DNA of 64,000 bases. Origin: Burhinus oedicnemus (Eukaryota; Chordata; Aves; Charadriiformes; Burhinidae). Below are positions 27,201 to 42,200 of the stretch, one piece after another. A program made the translations under genes and the position numbers. The notes beneath the pieces are model-generated. The model saw only the letters and a list, made by a program, of their open reading frames with translations, was not told the DNA's origin and did no database searches. The first letter of the stretch is position 1. The number at the start of each line of letters is the position of its first letter. The stretch spans positions 1,455,497-1,519,496 of the forward strand of contig VFFE01008906.1 in the NCBI GenBank assembly GCA_008921705.1, written 5' to 3'.

Positions 27201-30200
27201 TTAAGTTAAAACTTACCATGTACACTTAGCTTCACTGACTGAGTCGCATTCCCAGCAATATTTGTGGCTACACAGATATACATTCCACTGTCTGAAATTT
27301 GGGTCTCACTAATCTTCATTGACCCTGAGGGTAGGAAAGTATGTCTGGAAAAATAAGAAGCAGATACACTGTATAAACATGTATTGAAAGGTGAACGACC
27401 TCTACTTACACATTGATAATGATTGCTATGATCTAAAGTAACGCCATCCTACAGGGCACACTGAGCTGTGCCATACTGAGCCACTGCATTCAGAATACAC
27501 AGCAAATATCTAAAATATTAAAAGTAAAAAATTTGGTTCTAGTTACTTACAGAACATATTAAAAACTGTCTTGTTTCTAGAAACAGAAAAAAAAAAATCA
27601 GGTAGAGAAATGGAGCTGTTCAGCCTCCCATCACAAACTTTTGCTCAGCCTGGGTCAGCAGGGTCAGAAAGTTAAACAACTTTTGATACTATTTCATCCT
27701 GGCAAAAAAGATGTTATGACAGTTAAAGATGGAAGAAGGGTTTCTGAAGAGTATTCTGATTGAAAACCACCAGTTCACATGTTTATAGAAATTGCGACTA
27801 TTAATCACTAAATAGTTAACTACATAGTATTGATCTTTATTACAGCTCTGGGCATAGGCTTGTAACATTGTAAGATACAGTTTTGGCTAGCTAAGCCAAA
27901 CTCTTCTTATGTAGAAATCGAAAGCAAGAGAGATAGCGGAAAAAAATGAGGAGGGAATTAAAAATGACAGCTAAGAACTGACAAGAAGAAATTCAAGTCT
28001 AGCACTCAAGGTTATATAAAGAATTTAGGCAAAGTTGGTGGGGAATTAGTGGTATCATCTGTCTTCCTTTCTCTGGCGCGCTCTAATTAGGACAATGTTA
28101 TTACATGGGCATAAATGGTGAATTTTGGGATTGCAATGGCCCAGAGAGACGAATGGAAAGAAACTGAAGTGTATTTTCTCTGAGCCACTCAAATCTGCCT
28201 GATATGATTCCTCCTCTGCTGCCCATACCTTTCCAAACTTTTTTTTTTTAATAACCCGAAAAGATATGATTGCTGGAGTAACTTATCTCCATTATTTTGT
28301 CCACTAATTAGGTTTGCTTTCTGACAGAAGTTCCTTCATTTCTGATTTCGCTCTTGTTTTGTTTACTGGTCACATTTCTAACATCATCTTTTGGGCGGTC
28401 TCAAACAATTTTGTTTGGACTAATTCTCTAACTTTTGCTGACATCTGTAAACAATTCTATGGATTGGGCTGAGCTGGACTTCTGCTACTCTAGACAACTT
28501 GGATTTCTCCACAACACCCATGAGCAAGTAGTCTAATTTATCAATGTCTCCTGAGGTAAAATGAGGACAAGTAAGGGATCAAGAATGCGGATTCGTTAGT
28601 GCACGCAACATGTTGACAGGACATGGCAGAAAATTCCACACAGATTACTAACAACAAATCAGCTCCCTGTGCACAAGCCGCCTTCACCAAATATGTTGGC
28701 CCAGTAGCTATTAGTTGCTGAGGCTGTTGCAGTCGCTGGAATGGGTGGCTCTGAGGTGCAGATTTGGCCACAAGGGAAACAGGCTCACCTTCAGGTCTCT
28801 ACGATTGCTTAATTCAGCTCAGACACTGGCTGATTCTTTCCACTTGGATCAGTGAGAGAGACCAGACAACGGGCACAACAATCACTACAGTGTGCATTTG
28901 GCCAGCGCCACCATTTCCTGGTTCATGAATACAGCTGTGGCCTTTAACCCTTCTGAGGTATCTTGAAGATTAGAAAGCACTAGCTTGCCCCATGACACTA
29001 CCTGGCACTTCAACTGGGAACGTACAGAGAATAATCACCTACTTATTTCCTCTCTTTTTTTGTAGCATACAAGAATAATAAGAAAGAACTTGAACATTGT
29101 GGCCCATGCTGCATACAAGACAGTCCCCAACTCTTCAGTCTCTAAGGTTGTCAACTCAACATTTTTATGATCATTTAGCTATGTTTTCACATGTTCAAGA
29201 ATATCTGGAGAGTTTTTGTAACCAAAACACAGCGAGCAATGAGCCCTCGTAAGCACTCTCAAACATTTGTCATCATCTGTATTCTACTGGCATTCTACTG
29301 TATTCTACTGGCAGTTCACATGAATAACAAACAATGCTCCTCTGAGCATAAATATAAGTGCTTAAGAAAAGAAAAAGTTTTTAAACATGTATAATCAGGC
29401 ACAGGTTATGCGGGTCTCTGGGCACCACCACGGTACAAATGTAACAGGATCTCTTTCATCCTGGCCTCCTGAGATTGCATATAAACATGCACTGGAATGG
29501 AAGCTGTACAATGATGCATGGTCTTAGGATCCTTCAGAAAGAGACATAAACTTGGTTTGGGAAAGAGAGTTTCAAGACTTAGTAAAACAGGGTCCTCATG
29601 CAAGACAACTTAATACCTTCTGATTGATCCTGAGGCAATTAGAAATTATATACCCTTCCAAAATCTTGAATGCTTAGACACAATTTCACTTTTCTTTTGT
29701 TTTCATCAAACATTATTACCTTGGAGAGAACGGAGATATGAGCTGCATTTCTTTGGCCCAGGTAATTATGGGGGGTGGCAAGCTCTTTACTTCACATGGA
29801 AGTGTGACATCTTCCCCTGCAGTTACTGTGATCTCTATGGGTTTATCATATGCATTTCCTTGCTTGTCTCCAGGCCTGGATACTCTAGGTTTCACTGTAA
29901 CATGGAAAATGTTAAGAAGCTGCAATGAATATACATATTTGTACAAATGTAACACCATACAATTCTACTTCAGATTAAATATCTATTTTTTTTATCAGGT
30001 ATGTAACATTACAATCCTATTTGTAATGACATGTTTGCAACAGACATAAATCACTGTAATGCTGATGTACAGTACCTGTAGCTCAGACACCTGCTGATGC
30101 CTACATGCAATACCACAAATACCTAAGACTGCAGTATCTACCCAACAAGCTGAATAGCAACAGATACATGTAGTTCATGCATATGCTGAGCTCTGTATTA

Positions 30201-33200
30201 CATAGACAGCTTGCAATCAATACCTAAACTATGTTACACTACAGCACCAACACCTACAAGCCATAAAAGCCTTGTAAAGCAAGCCTATAACTAAATCAAA
30301 TTTTTTATAATACTGGGAGATGGTAGGAAGCTTTGGGACCAAATGGGATTAATGGATCTTCATTCTCCTATCAGCCAGGACTTCTATTCCTATACAGGTA
30401 CTTCCTATTCACTTCCATAAAAGATGAAATTATGATCAGCCCAAGATCCTAGTCCATGAACTCAATGTAACAGGTATCAGGAGGTTTTAAGAGAATCATA
30501 ACAGCTGAAGGATAGGCTTTTCAGTATCAATCATTTGTAAAATTGCCTACTATCTGGATCCAGTGATCTAGGACAAAGTCAAAAGCACTAATTAGAAATA
30601 AGCTTAAATCCCATTTGCACTGTGGGTATCCCTAGGTTCGCAATCCACCTGAGTGGGTTTCACTGTATGAACTAGAATGCAACAGGGGGACAGAGACAAC
30701 AACACTATATTTAATTTTAGCTCATATATACCATAAACAGTCAGCTGAACTTTGCGTGTAGCATAACCAGCAGCATTTGTTGCAGTACACACATACTCCC
30801 CAGTCTCTTCCCCCCCTGGTGAAACTACATGCAGACTTCCATCAGACCCTGCAGAAAATTTCACATTGCTGGAAAGAATTACTTCTTTCTGTGGAAAGAA
30901 GGAAAAAAAAAGTTCACAGTGTCTGAATCTTCTAAAATAAAACAAATTACAATCATTTAATTCAATAAAAGCTGAAGCTTACAGAGACAGAACAGAATTT
31001 AACAAAAACATAAAAACTACTAAAGGAATATAAAAATGTTAGTTCCTGCAGCATCCCCCCTACCTTACCCCATTGCTGTGATCCACTCATATGAAAACGG
31101 ATGTATTTTTAATATAACACGGTGTCACATTTTTCACTGTGAAATATGCTCCATGCTCTTTAATGTAGTTCCGTAGACCAATCTGCAGGCAGTCTGACTA
31201 AACTGAACAATATTTTAATTTACATTACAGTACTACTTCTATTGTTTATGGCTGAGAGGGACAATATATTTTGAATTAACTAAGAAGTCTGGCCCCAAAG
31301 TTCCATCTATACAAATTCACTAACTTAACTAACTCCTCACACTCCCTGAGTATTACTGTCCAAGCAGTAATAACAGCAGAAGCACAGGGATTCTTATGCA
31401 GAAAACTTGGTACTTTTTACAGACCCCAATTTTTAAAAAAATTCAAGATTTCAACTGAGTTAATCTTGACATTGATTTCTGATGTCAAAACATCTTGTCA
31501 AGGACATGATTGAAAAGTGACAGATGGCTAACCCCAGAATGCCATTATTAGACACACTTTCCTCAGAGGAAAAAAAAAAAAAGTAATCTTAAAGTAAGGC
31601 TCCAAAACAAAAATGAACTTTCGATCTGTGGCAGGTTGCCTAATGTCAAAGTATCAACTCATAACAAGAATATGAACAATTTATAAAGTGTTAAAAACAT
31701 AACGATACAGCAATAACCAAACGCCTTCCAAAGAATAGAACATTGATCTATGGCTGGACCATGGCCAGAAAGCACTGCTCTAAGAAACAAAAGCAGATAC
31801 AAATAAATAGAGATTTCCAGGTCCCTCACAACTAAGGCTTTTGGTCGCATTTCTTGCATACAGTTTCTATGACAACAAAATTATGTGTTCAATTCATCTT
31901 TCACCATGAACAGCTCAAAGATGAGAAGTTACCTTGGACCAGACAATAGATGGCTTAGGAACTCCACTTGCTTTGCATGGTAATGTTACTGGGATTCCTT
32001 CAATGGTGCTAAATATCTGCTGTCCATGCTGAATGACAGGCAGAACTAAAAATAAATGCAAATATTAAAAAGAAGACAGATTTCAAACCATGGCACAACT
32101 CCTACAATAAAATCCTTATATTCAATAACTACTTCATACAGTCAGCAGGGTTTGGTAATTTTCAGCCTCTTCTCTGAACCCTAACATTGACGATGACGAG
32201 CACTTTCTCCACTCTCCAGTCTTTCATGACAGAACCTGTACCTGTTCATAACAAAGCACGTCAGCCATAGGTTGATCATTGGCTTAGGTACACATAGTTT
32301 TCACAGAATCACAGGGGTTGGAAGGGACCTCTGGAGATCATCTAGTCCAACCACCCTGCCAGAGCAGGTTCACCTACAGCAGGTTGCACAGGATGGCGTC
32401 CAGGCGAGTATCTGTAGATATTTCACATAGTTGATTGCAATAATTTCAGAAAGTCTTTGTACATCCTCTGACAACATTTTAGGCCAGGCTTCCCAAAATG
32501 ATACTGTACATGATTCAACCTATACAGCTCCTTTCATGAGAACGGGTTCAGCATTTTTGGTGCTGAATCAATTCCCATCAATGGACAACATTTTGAACAG
32601 AGCAGATATGAGAGTGAAGCACTGATCACACTCCAAGCTTATTTAATATTTGTTATAAGTGCTACCAAGTTGTGCTACCTGCAGTGATGGTTTCTGAAGG
32701 GACTGTTAGACAAACTTGAATAAAAATACCAGATCACTTCACAAAATCAGTAACAGGAGATAACAAGAGCCCCAGTTCCCCTACTTAACTCAGCTGGTTT
32801 TGGATTAACAAAAGAAAAAAGAAGATAGATTTAAGGCTATAATACCAAAAACTATATCCTTCTAAAAACATATAAATATATTCCTTTCTGTTCTCAAGTT
32901 CTGAAATATTCCAAAAACTAGTGTTGACATGGAAGACCTTATCAGATACTGAGTACTTGCCTGTATTAAAAAATAATAGCTATTCTTAACGTAAAAGGAT
33001 GTTCCAGCATCTTCAGTGAAGCTTAAAATAAATCTCCCATGATTAATTTAACACGAGAAAATTTCAGACTGTAAACCATGAAGTGGTTGTGACCCCACAC
33101 AGAGTAAATACAAGTACCTTCAGCTGAAATACAGATCGGTTACCACAATGCTAACACTTTGTCTTGCTGTTAGTGTAATCTTTGGCATGTTTTAATTAAA

Positions 33201-36200
33201 GAAGAAAAAAAAGGAAAAAAACCAAACAAACAAACATGTTTTTCCAAACTCATAATTCATTTTAGTTCTAATTCTCCCATGAGTTGTGCTTCCTTATATC
33301 AGTTATGAAACCCTCAGACAGTGTTTTTCACGGTTTTCCAGTAAACTTCCATTTGCATCTGTTTTGTTCATAAAGCCAGAGATGAAGACTGCATAGCCCA
33401 ACCTTTGCAGCTGTTTCAAAATGAGGATCTTTTATGATCAAAAAATGGTGTTATTTTTACTTTAAAAATAGTCCCAATCAGTCAGTGCTTTCCTGTGCAG
33501 TGGATCCAAATTCCCACCATGTTACTTTACAAAGTAATATCATTACAAAAGAGGAAATTTGAGAAATTAGTATAACTGTAACAAAAAAGATCTAGTGAGA
33601 ACTCCTGTTAGTAAGAAATGCACTCTCATCTTGCATTCAGCACAAAAGCAACAAGACTTACCATACACATTAACAGTAGTAGTTTTGTTGCTTGTCCCAG
33701 CAACGTTACTTGCCATGCAGGTATAATCACCACCATCCTGCAGCCGAACTCTTTCAAGGTGCAGGCTTCCATCACTGCGAACATTAATGTAGGGATTGGG
33801 AACCAGCTGCCAAAAGAGTGATGTAATGTTTTATTGAAGAAAATACTTGATAATATTTACTTTGGGATGCAGCATGGCTTTACTTGACTATTTCACATTC
33901 TTAAAAATTATATGTTCCTAGAGAATTTTACTAGAGTTTTTCCTACACTCCATCTTTCATAAAAAGCTAATTTTAAATAAGAATTTTGGTAGCACCTCAT
34001 ATTTACTGCTGGAGTGAGATTAAGATCTGCAACAGCAACTCTGCTCTGCCACAGTACCTACAGAACTGCCACTCATGCTTATAATTGTGCACTGAAGCAA
34101 AACCAAACTCAGCTGAATTATTTTATTGTGTTTTTTATTGGTTATTCCAGTAACCCAGTTTGATCATAGATCAGCTCTTGATGAGTGCAATGACTTGTTC
34201 TTCTTCCACAAACAGAGCCTTTTTTTTAAGTTATCAAAACCTTTTAACTTGCCATACCCATCAAGTACAAGAGATCAGCTCTGAAGTATATCATTGTGAA
34301 AGATAAGAAAAGTTATAACTTTCACAAAAGAAGGGTAATTTTTTAAGTTATATCCCCTATAGTAACAACAAAAAAATCAACGAGCTCAGCAACACAGACT
34401 TGCCTTACAGAAAGATTGTTAGAATGCAAAATTGTTCCAGTTATGCCATGCTCAGAAAAAACTGCATTCTTCTCTAAATATAACTTATTCCAACACTTTC
34501 CTTGGAGTGTAGCTTTTGCTGCAAGCTTACAATTACAGGAAAGTAGCACTACTACACAGAAGAATTAGCAACTCAGCAAGGAGGATCCTGCCAGTATTTC
34601 TCACAGAAGTTACAGCCTGTGCTACTTGCACTTACACAGTCTTAAGAAAAGTCCAGCGATTCAAAAACTGAGCAGAAAACTCTAGCAAGCAAAGGGTCAA
34701 GTAGTGCGAGGGTTCTGCTTGGTAACAATAAATAAAAAAAAATTTCTATCTTTTTTTTTAATTACAGCTGTGGAGAAAGGGCTTTAGGGAGAAATTAGCA
34801 AGATAAAAAGCATCGCTTCATAGGGATGTTAAAGTCAGTAATTTGGCTGCTACTAAAGAAATTAAACTTTATTCAGACAACTAACCTAGGTGTGGTGTCT
34901 ACACTTTTCTGTCTGCAGGAGTTATAAACTGGCAATGGTATGCTCTCAAGGGGGAAAGAAAACACACTCACTCATGCTCTGAGCAGTGCACCAATAGAAA
35001 AGGAGTACATGTGATACAGATGCTGACATTTATCTCATCCCATCAGTAACAGTAAAAGTCATGATGTTAAAAAACCCTAAATCTACAGAAATTTTCTGGT
35101 ATCTTTATTTTTTAAAAATAAGGAAAAAGAAATGTTTTTCAGTTACCAGGGTTTAAATTCCAGCACTTTTGTCATTCTGGTAGGTGTATTCTACTAGCAT
35201 TCCTACATTAAGAGCCTATGGCTGAAATTCAAGAGCCAGCAAGAATGCATAAAACTGCTTTGAAAGTAAGTAAAATAGAAGATAAAGGGACAATACACAA
35301 ATACTTTTGTTCCAGGTTCTTTTGTAGACCTTCACATCCCCCACTACCATCTCCTATCCCCTCATCTATGCTTCACAGTTAGAAATTTCCTAGCACGGGC
35401 AGTGATCAGTGAGGCATAACCATCAGGATGCCACACTTCCACTTTCATATTTTGAACAGCAATAAACTATCATTTCCTGGGGGAATGGTTGTACTGTGAA
35501 TGACAGCACCTGCAGAAACTCAAAAGCAGCTACTGCTTTACAGATACAGCCAAATGGCTTCTCCTGAGGAGGCAGCAGCTCCTGTTGAGTGGTCTGCTGT
35601 AATTCACCTCGATGACATTGGATCCTTGTTTCTAGTGAGCCAGTCCAATCTCGTGAAGCGTCTTTATTTGTAAGCATTAAAATCTATCAGTATATTTGTA
35701 GATCAACTTTTGTAAATTAAAGTAAGTTATTATCACCTGAAATGTCAACTGTAGATTTTGTCTGCCAATAAATCTTACAGGAAACAAAACAGTCTTACCA
35801 CCATACTGTTTTTAATCCACCTCCGGTCTGGAATGGGGTTTCCAGCAAGCAGTACACATGGCAAAGTGAGCTGCTGCCCCTCAATTACATTGGCTGTGGC
35901 TGGACTTACTCCAATCAGAGGTGTAACTTGAACAAAACAAAGAATTAGAAGAAATTATTAGGAATTTTTAGATATTCATGTAAAATATTAAATCTGAATT
36001 TTCATTATTAGTCCTGTCACTAATGCTACTTACAGCAGCAGCAGACAAAGGTCTCCTTGTGCAAGGTACTATACAAATATAGAGCAAGAAACATTTCCTA
36101 CAATGAAAACTATATGATTTAAATAGAAAGGAAAAAAGAAGTAAGAAAAAAATATAGCTGTCAACAAACAGCATAAAAGTTCCAACATACTTAATTTTAT

Positions 36201-39200
36201 GACAAAATGGGGTTCTGGTATCTGACATGTCAACAATGCAGGCAGGAAAAAATGAAGAAACAAATGAAGGTATGGCGTAGCATAGGAGAGAAAAGGAAAC
36301 TGGAGGAATACAGGTACAATGATCTTCTAAGACTAAGGAATGGCAGCAAATGGAAGACGTTGCCCAGCTGAAATTGGATCAAATGTAGCATTTCCCTGAA
36401 AACTTATATTCCCCTGCATACCAAGTTGATATATCATTTTTCCTTGCTTGGGCAAAATATCAAAGAACAAAAGCAGCAGGTTTGGTGACAACAACAAGAA
36501 AAGTGGTAATTTCCTTTGGGCATAAAATTTTAAAGGAATAGAATAGAGGGCAACAGCCCAGCAGAAAATTCTGCGTGCTCAGTAAAGAGCCAACAGAAAG
36601 CACTCCTGTGCACATGCTTTGTAAATTAATTTTAAATAATGGGGATTAAATAACACTTTTAAATAGGTAAAAACATGTTGTCTATCAAATACTACTAGCA
36701 CTACAGATTCCCATCACATGTAGGTAAATGGAGTTAAATCCAGCTGGCGGCTGGTCACAAGTGGCGTTCCCCAGAGCTCAGTATTGGGGCCAGTTCTTTT
36801 TAATATCTTTATCAATGATCTGGACGAGGGATTCGAGTACACCCTCAGTAAGTTTGCACATGACACCAAGTTAGGAGGAAGTGTTGATCTGCTTGAGGGT
36901 AGGATGGCTCTACAGAGGCATCTGGACAGGCTGGATTCGATGGGCCCAGGCCAATGGTATGAGGTTCAACAGGGCTAAGTCGGGGTGTTCGAACTAGATG
37001 ATCTTTAAGGTCCCTTCCAACTCTAACCATTCTATGATTCCATAGCAATCTTTCAGTACTTAAAGGAGGCCTGCAGAAAAGGTGGAGAGGGACTCTATCA
37101 GGAAGCATAGCGATAGGACGAGGGGTAACAGTTCTAAACTGAAAGAGGGTAGATCTAGATATTAGGAAGAAATTCTTTACTGTGAGGGTGGTGAGACGCT
37201 GGAACAGGTTGCCCAGGGAAGTTGTAGATGCCCCATCCCTGGAAGTGTTCAATGCCAAGCTGGATGGGGCTTTGAGCAATCTGGTCTAGTGGGAGGTGTC
37301 CGGGCCCATGGCAGGGGGGTTGGAACTAGACAATCCTTAAGGTCCCTTCCAACTCTAACCATTCTATGATTCTATGATTTTAAGTGCCAGGTCCTGCATT
37401 TGGGTTACAACAACCCCATGCAGGCTTAGGGAAGAGTGGTTGGAAAGCTGCCCAGCAGAAAATGACCTGGGAGTACTGGTTGACAGCAGGCTGAATATGA
37501 GCCATGAGTGTGCCCAGGTGGCCAAGGCGGCCAATAGCATCCTAGCTTGTGTCAGGAATAGCGTGGCCAGCAGGACTAGGGAAGCGATCGGCCCCCTGTA
37601 CTCAGCGCTGGTGAGGCCCCACCTCTGTCCACTTTTGGGCCTCTCACTGCAAGAAAGACATTGAGGTGCTGGAGTGTGTTCAAAGAAGGGCAACAAAGCT
37701 GGTGAGGGGTCGAGAGCACAAGTCTTATGCGAAGTGGCCGAGAGAACTGGGGTTGTTTAGCGCAGAGAGAAGGAGGCTCAGGGGAGACCTTATTGCTCTC
37801 TACAACTACCTGTAAAGGAGGCTGTAGCAAGGCAGGTGTAGGTCTCTTCTCCCAAGTAACAAGCGATAGGATGAGAGGAAATGGCTTCAAGTTGCACCAG
37901 GGGACGTTTAGATTAGATATTAGGAAAAATTTCTTCACTGAAAGGTCATCTAACATTGGAACAGGCTGCCCAGGGAAGTGGTTGAGTCACCATCCCTGGA
38001 GGTATTTAAAAGATGTGTAGATGTGGTGCTCAGGGACATGGTGTAGTGGTGGACTTGGCAGTGCTAGGTTAAGTTGGACTTAATGATCTTAAAGATCTTT
38101 CCCAACCTAAACGATTCTATGATTCTATGTTTTAAGTTAACAAATAGTTTCTTTGATGGCAGATGGACTCCATTTTTATCCAAATGTATACATTCCATAG
38201 CATTATTTTTCCTTTTATTGCCAATTGTCCAACTGAGATAATAAACAACTGCTTAATAGCACAGTTCTTGTCAAAGACAGACATTTACTGTCTTCTTGGA
38301 TCACTAAGATTCCTTCCCAGTTATATCAACACAGTGACCTGAGCAAGTTCATTGCTGCCGTCACTTTTTCAAGGTCCACGTTACACAGTGTAGATGGAAC
38401 CAATTCAAATTAATGTAGCCAGTGAAAAGACAATCTCCTAACAAGCAAGATTAACTGAAATAAATTACAATATTCCATGCAAATGTCTTCTGATTTAGTT
38501 TGTGTGGATGACTACATATATGTAAATATAGCTATAGATAAAAGCATATAAATACGTCACCATGTATGTACATAACCCACAGACATCCTGTTTGCTGTAC
38601 AAACACCACTGGCTATCGTCACATCCAGTATATTCCAGGTATTGAAATGCTTCCAGTCTTTCCTTTCACTGTTGTCACTGACATTAGTCAGTCTTACCCA
38701 GTCCAGTTACTGTGATTGTGGCTGGCCGTGACTGAATCCTTCCAAACTGGTTCTCAGCTTCACAGATATACATTCCTTCATCACTGACCCACAAATCTAG
38801 AGTGGGGGGAAAAAAGAAATCAGATTGCAGCATATGAAATGATATTGAAAATTTTGCAATACATGGATGCCCTATCCTTTTATCTTTCAGTTTCAAATAT
38901 TTGGTTTTGGCCCCATTATTCCTTTCTGTCACCAAGTACAGAAGCAATGACTATATAAGCACTTGAGTAAAAAAAGCATTATATACATATATATGATACT
39001 TTTCATCACTTTATATATTGCATATACTTTAATACAGTATATACTAATGTGCACAAATAATATACGGCAGTACAGCATATATCCACACATACATACACTA
39101 TCATGTAGTGCATTTACTGTGGAATACTGCTTACTACATACAGCAATGTGTGTCTGTATATGAACAGACACCCACATAGTAGTACAGAACACAGAAGTTA

Positions 39201-42200
39201 CTGTACTGTACATACAGTAGAGAGGAATTACTTCACCCAATCTGATTATGTCTAGAAAGGAATAAAAGAGCTAATTAAGAAAACAGAATAACATCACTTT
39301 GAGTAAGGGTCACTGAAATGCTCGAAGTAACTGAAATCGCAAAGCCACTTGCAGAATTTCTAGTTATTACCCAAGCTAGGACTTGCCTAAAACAATGACT
39401 TCAGAAACATCTCTCAAAAAAAAAAAAAAAAAAATTAAAATCCATGGCTCCTCGGTATCAACAGAGTCAATAACCCACATTTACTTAAATAAAGGTATAA
39501 TAATTTCTATGAAGAAGAGTGAAGCCAATGACGAAACATATCTGAACTCACAGACTCACGGGAAAATGAACTGCATGTTAACAGCAATGAAGTCAGGATC
39601 AGAAACACAATATCCGATAAAAACCCAGTCTTTTTACAAAGGTAACAATTTTATAAAGTAGTATAGTAACTTAAATGCATTGCATACATCATTTCCTTCT
39701 GGCAGCTTTTCATTAAAAAGTTTAGTCTACCTACTATTTATAGACAGAGCTCCTGTTCTGAGTTGACTGATGGAACTAACTGCAAACGGTCTTGCGAAAA
39801 GGGAAGCACCATTTAGCCACCTCCATTTAACCTTTGGTTCTGGGTAACCCTGAACATAGCATGGCAGTGTGATGTTTGAGCCAATATCCGCAGATTCGTC
39901 ACTAGGCTCCTGTGTGAAAACTGGGGGAGCGGGGCGGGGGGGGGGGAGGGAAAAAGAGTACACAGAAAGTGAATTGGGGTTGCAACATGATATTAGCATT
40001 CTGCTTACACTATTGACTATCTAAATTTATGTGCTATTATGCACAATTGTTTTTCTAACAACAGATTCCCAACTGTAGCAATACCTTACAAAAGCAGCCT
40101 TGCATTCTCTGTACTTACAATAGGGAGCTCAGAAATGGTCTAAACATCTCAAAAAACTGAAGACACAGCCCACCCTCATCAGAAGAACGTGTATGCTCAA
40201 GTGTTAGCATTGTTAGTCTACTTCAAACAGTGTTGCTCATTGCTTCAGAAAGTCCGACAGGAACATGCATTTAACAAGACATGATGTGTCAGGCCACAAG
40301 CAGTTAGAAAGAATTAGGAAAAGAGGAGAGGAAGGGCTGTTACAATAACCTTACATAGTAACTTAGGTTAGTATAACATATTCTCTACTTGAGAACTGTT
40401 CGCTTGAGGTTTGAACAGTTTCCTCCTCCTCTGCCTCTCTCTTCCTCTCATAACTTTTATGCTTTGCAACAGAAGTAACAGCAAAGGAAAGCTGGAGTCC
40501 AAACAGGACAAGGAAACAGCTTAGTGAACACTACCAAAAAGGTGTTCCCAGCACACACCCAGACTTACACGTATTTGTGAGAAAGACTCAGATAACCAAG
40601 GCACCACTGACCACATACAGAAACACTGAAACTAGAACCATAGAATGGTTTAGGTTGCAAGGGAAGATCACCTAGTTCCAACCCCACTACCATGGGCAGG
40701 GACATCTCCCCTAGACCAGATTGCTCAGACCCCTGTCCAGCCTGGCCTTGAACACTTCCAGGGATGGTGCCCTGGAATTACAGTACTTACTGTCTAGATT
40801 GCAAGCTACTTACAGCCAACATCTAGAGTTATCTTTCCAGAAGCTCTCCCTGCGTCATTGGTAGCCACACAGGTATAGTCACCAGCATCCAGGTCTTGTG
40901 TCTCCTGGATCTTCAAAAGACCCCGATGAGTATCAATACTGAGAAATGCTGATGCCCTCAACTCTAAGTCACCTAAGTCCAGACAAAAAAAAAAAAAAGT
41001 AACTGAAATATAACAGGGTATTTATCAAAATTATTCCAACAAAACAGTGTCCAAGTTTGAGATTAGTTCACAACATGGCTTTTAGCAGATGAGTACTCTG
41101 ACTTCCATTCAGCTGAGTGGAAAAATTCATTACTACATCAGATAAAATCCTTTTTTATTTATTTGTTTCACAAGGGGAACACAAACCCAAGTAGCTTTGG
41201 ACAGAGATCAGGATTAGGACAGTGTGCCAGGCTGTATTTCTTCCTCCCAAATTAGAGGCTACATGTGGCAGTCACTTGTCTGCCAGCTCTGTACCAAGTT
41301 GAGAACTCTGCAGAACCTAGAAAACAGCTCTGCTACCTCTCAAGCTCAGCAGGAGCCACAATATTGATGTGTAACATTCAGAATTGGCTCACATGTACTC
41401 TTTGGGATAAGTATCAAGGCCCATTGACTCCTGCTTTAAAATACAAGCCGTCCATTAACTGCAGTGAGTTCAGAAGAGAAGGTTACTTGCAAACAGACCA
41501 CAAAGAGTTTTCTGCTTCCCTCCAGCCACTGGCAGAGATGAAATATTGGACTGGATAAGCTATCTGTTGGCAATATCTGGGTTGGTTTTCCAGAAAATCA
41601 GCAGGCAGGTAGTTTATACAACCACACAGAGGAGTCAGCTGCTTTTTCTGAGAATAAATGATCCATCTTGAGACATGGGATTCTCTGACTCCCATTTAAC
41701 TCTATAAAAACTCCTGCAGTTCCGATACCCAATATGCCTCACTACTAAAAAAATTGTAGTAGACACTTCTGAGATTTGGAAGAAGGAACATATAAAAAAT
41801 CCCTACGTGTTGCAAAGGAAGTTGAGCAAACATCTGACGGGAAAAAACAAAAAATGTTTTGAGATTTTTGTAGCATATAGCTAAACATTTTCTGACAGAA
41901 GAATGAGCCTTATTTAAGTAGGCAAGAGGCTCAGCTTTTTCTTCTTATTATTAATTATGCTACAGTATGTTAATTAACTGTATTTAAACAGGAGCAAGAA
42001 TTTATGCCCTAGAGGTCAATTGCCATATCTTCTAGATTTAGAGAATTTCACAGGTCAGTCACTAGTTGAATAATACATAAAGCTTTTGAGAAAATGAAGT
42101 CACTTCAAGATCATTGTTCTAAATATTCCTGATCAAGTAAATAAACCAAACACAAAGTAATAAGTGCACCTTTAAACCATTTAACTTGGGGATGCGGGAT

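Larger units (their letters stand above)
35927..38697. other. HMCN1 intron (2.8 kb) between exons 8 and 9
   Basis: About half of this intron is the nested CR1 block at 36732-38129; the rest is AT-rich and unrecognised. Confidence 0.7.

Noticed and set aside
36845..37279. Minus-strand 144-codon ORF
   Set aside because: Runs antisense across the nested CR1 copies; no independent support.
39721..39734. Alternative donor GTAGAC four bases past the exon 7 end
   Set aside because: Using it would leave the wrong phase for exon 8; the GTAGGT site at 39734 keeps the frame.
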